The position numbers were made by a program, and so were the translations under genes. Source: MWDV01 sp964634255 (GTDB taxonomy: Bacteria > Verrucomicrobiota > Verrucomicrobiia > Limisphaerales > MWDV01). Taken from it: DNA of 32,297 bases. A model generated the notes under the pieces. That model saw only the letters and a program-made list of their open reading frames with translations. It had not been told where the DNA came from and did no database searches. Below are positions 27,812 through 32,297 of this stretch, one piece after another (the first letter of the stretch is position 1; every line of letters begins with the position of its first letter). The stretch covers positions 1 to 32,297 of the forward strand of contig CAZWJC010000043.1 of NCBI GenBank assembly GCA_964634255.1, written 5' to 3'.

Positions 27812-29299
27812 ATGGCAAGCATCACGTCCACCCAATCGTCGCCCGGTTCGCAGGCCGGCAACGGCAAATCCTATCGCGCTTCGTTTGCGATCATGACCTC
27901 GCTCTTCTTCATGTGGGGCTTCATGACCGTGTTCAACGACATTCTGATCCCGCGGTTCAAGGAAGCCTTCACGCTGAATTACTTCCAGGCGATGCTCGTG
28001 CAGTTCGCGTTCTTCGGCGCGTATTTCGTCGGCTCGTTGCTTTACTTCATCATCTCTGCGACCGCCGGTGATCCGATCGCCAAGATCGGCTATAAAAACG
28101 GCGTGGTGATCGGCCTGCTGATTTCTGCCACGGGCAGCGCGTTGTTCTGGCCGGCGGCCGGTGCGGCGTCGTATCCCATGTTCCTGGCGGCGCTGTTCAT
28201 TGTCGGCATCGGCTTTGCCATGCTGCAAATCGCTGCGAATCCCTACGTCACGATTCTCGGACCCGAGAAGACGGCATCCAGCCGGTTGAATCTCGCGCAA
28301 GGCTTCAACTCCATCGGCACAACCATCGGGCCGCTGATCGGCGGCTACTTAATCTTCCAGTACTTCGCCAAGAGCGGCGCGCATGGCGCAGAATCCGTGA
28401 AGATGCCTTACCTGGCTTTCTGCGTCATCTTTCTGGTGTTGGCGGCGATCTTCTTCTTCATCCACCTGCCGCACGTTGGCGAGGGTCACGTTGAAGCGGG
28501 CGCCGGGGCGTTGAAGTATCCGCACGTCGTGCTCGGCGTGATTGCCATTTTCATGTATGTCGGCGGCGAAGTTGCCGTGGGCAGCGCCATCATCAATTTC
28601 CTTGGCCAGCCCACCGTGGCCGGTTTGCCCGAGCTGGAGGCCAGCAAGTACGTGGCGATCTATTGGGGCGGCCTGATGATTGGACGGTTCATGGGGGCGG
28701 TCGAGTTGAGCGAAATGAAGGCGGCCAGGAAGCAACTGCTGCTGGTGGTCATTCCGCTGCTTGCGTATGTGCTGCTGTGGATCGCCAAGAGCGCGCCGCT
28801 GGATGCGATGCGTGGCGGCGCCGAAGGCTCGGTGTTCGGGCTGTGGCGCGAGCAGTTCGTGGCCAACTGGGCGGTGTTCAAGGTCTATCTGCCGTTCATC
28901 GGACTGTGCTGGCTGCTGTTCCAGTTCGGCAAATCGCAGGCAGGACGCACGCTCCTGATATTCTCGACCACGGTGGTGGCGCTGCTGCTCACGGCCATTC
29001 TGGTCGGCGGCAAAGTGGCCATGTGGTGTGTGGTGGCGGTCGGCCTGTTCACCTCCATCGGCTGGTCGAACACGTTCTCCCTCGCGCTCGAAGGCACGGG
29101 CGTTTACAAGAGCCAGGTGTCCTCGCTGCTGGTCATGGCCATCCTCGGGGGCGCCATCCTGCCGCCGTTGCAGGGCAAGATCGCCGATCTCACGCACAAC
29201 CTCCAAATCTCGTTCATCGTCCCGCTGATCGCTTACGCGTATGTGGCCTTCTACGGTTGGAAGGGCCACCGCATTGGCCGTGACAAGATCGCAAACTAA
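27812..29299 (+). CDS. FucP/GluP-type sugar:H+ symporter (MFS)
   Basis: A 495-residue inner-membrane transporter with about twelve membrane helices. The FucP-family start is clear: SLFFMWGFMTVFNDILIPRF at about 30-49, then a helix ending FGAYFVGSLLYFI. The middle has GFAMLQIAANPYVTILGPE, followed by SRLNLAQGFNSIGTTIGPL, both hallmarks of the fucose/glucose/galactose permease group. It would bring in the monosaccharide released by the GH92 enzyme, most simply mannose. A loop insertion of about 25 residues (SAPLDAMRGGAEGSVFGLWR) interrupts the second half and looks unusual. It starts 38 bp after the GH92 stop and ends 9 bp before the ROK kinase start. No Shine-Dalgarno sequence is seen. Confidence 0.9.
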   Translation: MASITSTQSSPGSQAGNGKSYRASFAIMTSLFFMWGFMTVFNDILIPRFKEAFTLNYFQAMLVQFAFFGAYFVGSLLYFIISATAGDPIAKIGYKNGVVIGLLISATGSALFWPAAGAASYPMFLAALFIVGIGFAMLQIAANPYVTILGPEKTASSRLNLAQGFNSIGTTIGPLIGGYLIFQYFAKSGAHGAESVKMPYLAFCVIFLVLAAIFFFIHLPHVGEGHVEAGAGALKYPHVVLGVIAIFMYVGGEVAVGSAIINFLGQPTVAGLPELEASKYVAIYWGGLMIGRFMGAVELSEMKAARKQLLLVVIPLLAYVLLWIAKSAPLDAMRGGAEGSVFGLWREQFVANWAVFKVYLPFIGLCWLLFQFGKSQAGRTLLIFSTTVVALLLTAILVGGKVAMWCVVAVGLFTSIGWSNTFSLALEGTGVYKSQVSSLLVMAILGGAILPPLQGKIADLTHNLQISFIVPLIAYAYVAFYGWKGHRIGRDKIAN

Positions 29300-29308
29300 A
29301 GAACTACC

Positions 29309-30418
29309 ATGCCTGACTACTCCAAGGACCCGCGCATCGTCATGACGCTCGACGCGGGCGGAACGAACTTCCGCTTCACCGCTGTGGGCGCTGGGAAACC
29401 CGTTACCGAGACAGTCGCCATGCCCTCGAACGGCGACAACCTGGACCGTTGCCTCGCGAACATCGTGGAAGGCTTCAGCCGCGTGAAGGCGCAGTGCCCG
29501 ACACCGCCAGTCGCCATCAGCTTCGCGTTCCCGGCGCCGGCGGATTATCCCGAAGGCATCATCGGCGATCTCTACAACCTGCCCGGCTTCCGCGGGGGCG
29601 TGGCGCTCGGGCCGATGCTGGAGGAGAAGTTCGGCATCCCGGTCTTCATCAACAACGACGGCGACCTGTTCGTGTACGGCGAAGCCATCGCGGGTTTCCT
29701 GCCTTACGTGAATGGCCTGCTCGAACAGGCCGGCAGCCCGAAGCGCTACAAGAACCTGTTCGGCGTGACGCTGGGCACAGGCTTTGGCGGCGGCATCGTG
29801 CGCGACGGCGAGTTGTTTCTCGGCGACAACTCCATGGCGGGCGAGGTTTGGCTGCTGCGCAACCGGCTCGTTCCGACGATGAATGCCGAGGAAGGCGCCA
29901 GCATCCGCGCCGTCCGCCGGGTCTTTGCTGAAGCGGCGGGCATCCCATTTGACCAGGCGCCGGAACCGAAAGCGATCTACGACATCGGCACCGGCAAGAC
30001 ACCCGGCAACACCGAAGCCGCGCGGGAAGCTTTCCGGCGACTCGGTGTGGTGGTGGGCGATGCCATGGGCAACGTGCTGACGCTCATTGACGGCTTGGCT
30101 GTGGTGGGCGGCGGCGTGTCGGGCGCGTGGCCGCTGTTCCTGCCGGCGCTGGTGGGCGAGTTGAACAGCCTCTACACGAACCCCGCTGGCAAACAGTACC
30201 GGCGCGTCGCCTCGCCCGTCTTCAATCTCGAAGACCCGGCTCAGCTCGACATTTTCCTCAAAGGCGACACGCGAGAGGTCACCGTGCCGGGCAGCACGCG
30301 GAAAGTGAGATACGACCCGCTCCAACGACTGGCCGTGGGCATGTCGCGCCTCGGCACCAGTGAAGCTGTGGCGATCGGGGCTTGCGCGTTTGCCTTGCGG
30401 CGGCTAGACCAGCGCTAG
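29309..30418 (+). CDS. ROK-family sugar kinase (likely manno- or glucokinase)
   Basis: A 369-residue cytosolic kinase. The ATP phosphate-binding motif is LDAGGTNFRF at residues 14-23. FINNDGD at 113-119 holds the catalytic Asp117. GVTLGTGFGGGIV lies further on, and the second ATP motif is near AVVGGGVSGAWP. The classic ROK zinc motif (CxCGxxGCxE) is absent; its place is taken by GEVWLLRNRL and EEGASIRAVRRV, a variant I associate with ROK genes beside mannose-use operons in Bacteroidetes. It should phosphorylate the hexose imported by the neighbouring permease, feeding glycolysis; mannose is inferred from the GH92 gene. It starts 9 bp after the transporter stop. No isomerase (ManA) gene is in the cluster. 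Confidence 0.88.
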   Translation: MPDYSKDPRIVMTLDAGGTNFRFTAVGAGKPVTETVAMPSNGDNLDRCLANIVEGFSRVKAQCPTPPVAISFAFPAPADYPEGIIGDLYNLPGFRGGVALGPMLEEKFGIPVFINNDGDLFVYGEAIAGFLPYVNGLLEQAGSPKRYKNLFGVTLGTGFGGGIVRDGELFLGDNSMAGEVWLLRNRLVPTMNAEEGASIRAVRRVFAEAAGIPFDQAPEPKAIYDIGTGKTPGNTEAAREAFRRLGVVVGDAMGNVLTLIDGLAVVGGGVSGAWPLFLPALVGELNSLYTNPAGKQYRRVASPVFNLEDPAQLDIFLKGDTREVTVPGSTRKVRYDPLQRLAVGMSRLGTSEAVAIGACAFALRRLDQR

Positions 30419-30438
30419 CTTCGCCCACTTCCGGTTTC

Positions 30439-30723
30439 ATGGACTGGTTCGGGCCATTCGTCGGGTGGTGGGAGGGGGTTCGGGAGAACCCCAAACCGTG
30501 GTGGGTATTCGGCGCGGGTCTGGCCATGCCGTTTCTGAATCTCACATGCTCGTCGGGGCCGGTTTTCTGGCGCGTGATGATTCTTGGCTTTGTTTTGTGC
30601 GAGCTGGCTCCATTCCTCTCGCGTGGATCTCTTGCGCGCCGTATCTACCTGGCCGCGCTCTCGTATCTGGCCTACGTCTTTGCAAGTACGGTTGCTTACA
30701 TGATTGGCATGTCAGGTTTCTGA
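30439..30723 (+). CDS. Small membrane protein of unknown function
   Basis: A 94-residue protein with three hydrophobic segments (WWVFGAGLAMPFLNL, VFWRVMILGFVLCELAPFL, YLAALSYLAYVFASTVAYMI). ATG 30439 is 20 bp after the ROK stop; an earlier start at 30382 would overlap the kinase. No family is recognised. It may be the last gene of the mannose operon or stand alone. The membrane pattern supports a real gene. Confidence 0.55.
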   Translation: MDWFGPFVGWWEGVRENPKPWWVFGAGLAMPFLNLTCSSGPVFWRVMILGFVLCELAPFLSRGSLARRIYLAALSYLAYVFASTVAYMIGMSGF

Positions 30724-30845
30724 TTGAGTGAGATGCAGATACAGTGATTTTTTCTGATCCGGCAACTGGTGCACGAAAACGAGTTGTTCGTAAGTCACGT
30801 CGCGACTCCATGCAATGCGCGCACGCAGTGGTGGCCAAAAACAAC

Positions 30846-30873
30846 TTGCGCCGGCGCGTTCCACTGCTACAGT
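30846..30873 (+). promoter_or_regulatory. Candidate prs promoter
   Basis: TTGCGC (30846-30851), a 16-bp spacer, then TACAGT (30868-30873). Transcription would start near 30880, so the leader to GTG 30936 would be about 55 bases and includes the hairpin-T-tract at 30889-30911. Confidence 0.5.
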
Positions 30874-30888
30874 CCAGCCGCCTTTTTC

Positions 30889-30911
30889 GCCACCGGTATC
30901 GGTGGTTTTTT
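30889..30911 (+). terminator. Intrinsic terminator or attenuator in the prs leader
   Basis: CCACCG-GTAT-CGGTGG (30890-30905) followed at once by six T (30906-30911), then GTTT. An outer G:T pair extends the stem to 7. It lies 24 bp before the prs start codon and just after a good promoter candidate. It could end transcripts from the upstream operon, or limit prs transcription. Confidence 0.7.
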
Positions 30912-30935
30912 GTTTCAACCAACGCACAACGCACC

Positions 30936-31880
30936 GTGAAGATTTTTTCCGGAACTGCCAATCAACCGCTGGCACAAGCCATTTGCGCCTCCATCGGCAT
31001 GGAAGTCGCCAAGGCAACTATCCGCCCGTTCCCCGACGGAGAGACCTTCGTCAAGGTGGAGGAAAACGTTCGGGGGGAGGACGTGTTCATCGTTCAGCCC
31101 ACCTCACCGCCGACGAATCACAATCTGATGGAGTTGTTCATCATGATTGACGCCGTGCGCCGGGCCAGCGCCAAGCGCATCACGGCGGTGTTGCCGTTCT
31201 ACGGTTACGCCCGGCAGGACCGCAAAGACCAGCCGCGCGTGCCCATCACGGCCAAGCTGGTGGCCAACCTCCTGGTCGCGGCCGGCGCCAACCGCATCCT
31301 CACCGTGGACCTGCACGCCCAGCAGATTCAGGGCTTTTTCGACATTCCGGTGGATCATCTCTACGCCGCGCCAGTGATGTACGAGTATCTGCGGCAACAG
31401 AAGCTGCCGAACTTGGTGGTGGTCAGCCCGGACGTGGGCGGGTTGAAGATGGCGCACGCCTACTCGCAAACCATGCAAGCCGGCCTGGCCATCGTGGCCA
31501 AGCGGCGGAAGAGCGCCACGGAGGTGGAATCCATGGCGGTCATCGGCGAAATCCGCGGCAAGAACTGCTTGCTGGTGGACGATTTAACGGAAACGGCCGG
31601 GACCTTGACGCAAGCGGCGGCGCTGCTCAAGAAGAAGGGGGCCAAGCGGATTGTGGCCTGCGTCTCCCACGCCATCTTGAACGATATTGGCATCGATCGA
31701 TTGCGAAAATCGGTGATTGACGAACTGATTACAACTGATACTGTCCTGCGCCCTGCCATCGCGGGCGTGAAGATCACGACTTTATCGGTGGCGGGGCTTT
31801 TGGGCGAAGCCATCAAACGAATCCATAGCAATTCGTCGGTTAATTCGCTGTTCGAGTTTAAGGGTGCGCGCACCAGCTAA
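30936..31880 (+). CDS. prs: Ribose-phosphate pyrophosphokinase (PRPP synthetase)
   Basis: A 314-residue enzyme of normal length. It makes PRPP from ribose 5-phosphate and ATP for purine, pyrimidine, histidine and NAD synthesis. Visible motifs: FPDGETFVKVEENVRG at 32-47, RQDRK at 93-97, TVDLHAQQIQGFFD at 123-136, the catalytic KRR loop at 189-191, and the PRPP-binding loop VDDLTETAGT at 214-223. The canonical loop has Asp-Thr-Ala-Gly; here it is Glu-Thr-Ala-Gly, a small variation. GTG 30936 is chosen because family members start right before the KIFSG segment; the open frame upstream runs through the terminator hairpin. rplY follows 28 bp later, a neighbourhood seen in many bacteria. Confidence 0.96.
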   Translation: MKIFSGTANQPLAQAICASIGMEVAKATIRPFPDGETFVKVEENVRGEDVFIVQPTSPPTNHNLMELFIMIDAVRRASAKRITAVLPFYGYARQDRKDQPRVPITAKLVANLLVAAGANRILTVDLHAQQIQGFFDIPVDHLYAAPVMYEYLRQQKLPNLVVVSPDVGGLKMAHAYSQTMQAGLAIVAKRRKSATEVESMAVIGEIRGKNCLLVDDLTETAGTLTQAAALLKKKGAKRIVACVSHAILNDIGIDRLRKSVIDELITTDTVLRPAIAGVKITTLSVAGLLGEAIKRIHSNSSVNSLFEFKGARTS

Positions 31881-31908
31881 TGGGGCCGCCGGCCAGAACG
31901 ACTAGACA

Positions 31909-32297
31909 ATGAAATCGGTAGCACTGAACGCATTTCCGCGGACGCTCGCGCGCCGCGGCGGAGTCAAGAAGCTGCGCTCCTCCGGGCGCATCCCGGCCGT
32001 CATTTACGGCAGCCAGGACAAGCCCCAGAATCTCGAAGTTAACACCAAGGAGCTCGAGGACCTCATTCACCATTCGGTGTCCGAAATCATCCTCGTGGAC
32101 CTCGCGGTGAAGGAAGACAAGCGTCCGATGCGTTTGGCATTGGTGCAGCAGATTCAGCATCACCCGCTGAGCGGCAAGCCGCTCCACTTGGATCTCCACG
32201 AAGTCGCTGCCGACGAGAAGGTCGTCGTAAGCGTGCCCGTGGAAACCGTGGGCGAAGCCGAAGGCGTCAAGACCGGCGGCGGCGTGCTCAGCCACGT
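31909..32297 (+). CDS. rplY: Ribosomal protein bL25 (CTC form), 3' partial
   Basis: The first 129 residues of bL25; the window ends inside the gene. The RNA-binding N-terminal domain is clear: LAREGGVKKL-like ARRGGVKKLRSSGRIPAVIY at about 15-34, then the LEVNTKELEDLIHHS segment and the HHPLSGKPLHLDLHEV segment at about 84-99. The sequence after that (VVVSVPVETVGEAEGVKTGG) is the start of the C-terminal beta domain, so this is the long CTC/TL5-type protein, which binds 5S rRNA. It lies 28 bp after prs and is likely co-transcribed with it; pth often follows, outside the window. ATG 31909 fits the conserved start. Confidence 0.95.
   Translation, partial: MKSVALNAFPRTLARRGGVKKLRSSGRIPAVIYGSQDKPQNLEVNTKELEDLIHHSVSEIILVDLAVKEDKRPMRLALVQQIQHHPLSGKPLHLDLHEVAADEKVVVSVPVETVGEAEGVKTGGGVLSH

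Noticed and set aside
28349..30325. 658-codon open frame on the minus strand
   Set aside because: It lies antisense to the clear transporter and ROK genes, with histidine- and arginine-rich composition typical of shadow frames in high-G+C DNA.
30744..30935. N-terminal extension of the prs frame
   Set aside because: It would be translated through the terminator hairpin, and known enzymes begin at the KIFSG segment.

Overview
The window looks like chromosomal DNA of a Verrucomicrobiota bacterium, most likely the Limisphaerales/Pedosphaera side of the phylum. This is inference from gene content: high G+C, a PEP-CTERM protein, a TIGR02999-type ECF sigma factor, a PknB-like kinase with a polytopic membrane half, secreted proteins ending in an 'FYRL'-type module, and a tandem pair of anchored helical proteins carrying a GCPERT/RDIIVADV motif. 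Both ends cut through coding frames. No rRNA, tRNA, CRISPR, phage or transposase gene was seen.

Layout. 1-1228 is the edge of an exopolysaccharide locus: the C-terminal part of a CpsD/Wzc-like tyrosine kinase, preceded in frame by what looks like hydantoinase A sequence, then a NusG/RfaH-like antiterminator. 1275-3495 (minus) holds an ATP-cone/uridine-kinase-like P-loop protein and a PEP-CTERM protein. 4101-5875 is a DUF2157 plus GDYXXLXY membrane pair. 6100-9240 is an ECF sigma factor facing, tail to tail, a Ser/Thr kinase with a many-helix membrane domain. 9442-12578 is a lipoprotein followed by the two helical paralogs. 12946-14694 is a large unrecognised soluble protein. 15049-16569 is a Tat-exported asparaginase-type Ntn hydrolase and a small membrane protein. 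16764-17126 is a VOC protein. 17633-18313 is a stand-alone TIR-domain protein of visibly lower G+C. 18597-22738 (minus) is a periplasmic adaptor with two MacB-type permeases but no ATPase. 23418-24851 is a secreted seven-bladed propeller. 25455-30418 is a mannose module: GH92 alpha-mannosidase, FucP-like sugar transporter, ROK sugar kinase. 30439-32297 is a small membrane protein, prs and the start of rplY.

The strongest signal not explained by genes is in the intergenic DNA. It carries many double-hairpin elements of 65-112 bp in at least five sequence families (A-E). Each element has terminal inverted repeats and one hairpin at each end. In three families (A, D, E) the left loop is typically TCC or TCT and the right loop its complement, GGA or AGA. 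The stems vary between copies and between arms, but mostly by compensatory changes. A separate 192-bp repeat with six hairpins occurs twice, without gaps at 172/192 identity, and most of its changes fall outside the stems. These are the best candidates here for a poorly described system, either a REP/BIME-like mobile family or structured RNA. Second-tier candidates are the TIR gene, the GCPERT/RDIIVADV paralog pair and the kinase fused to a polytopic membrane domain.

Several genes (VOC, TIR, GH92, prs) share a promoter pattern of TTGCNN, exactly 16 bp, then TANNNT. A hairpin plus T-tract terminator lies in the prs leader.
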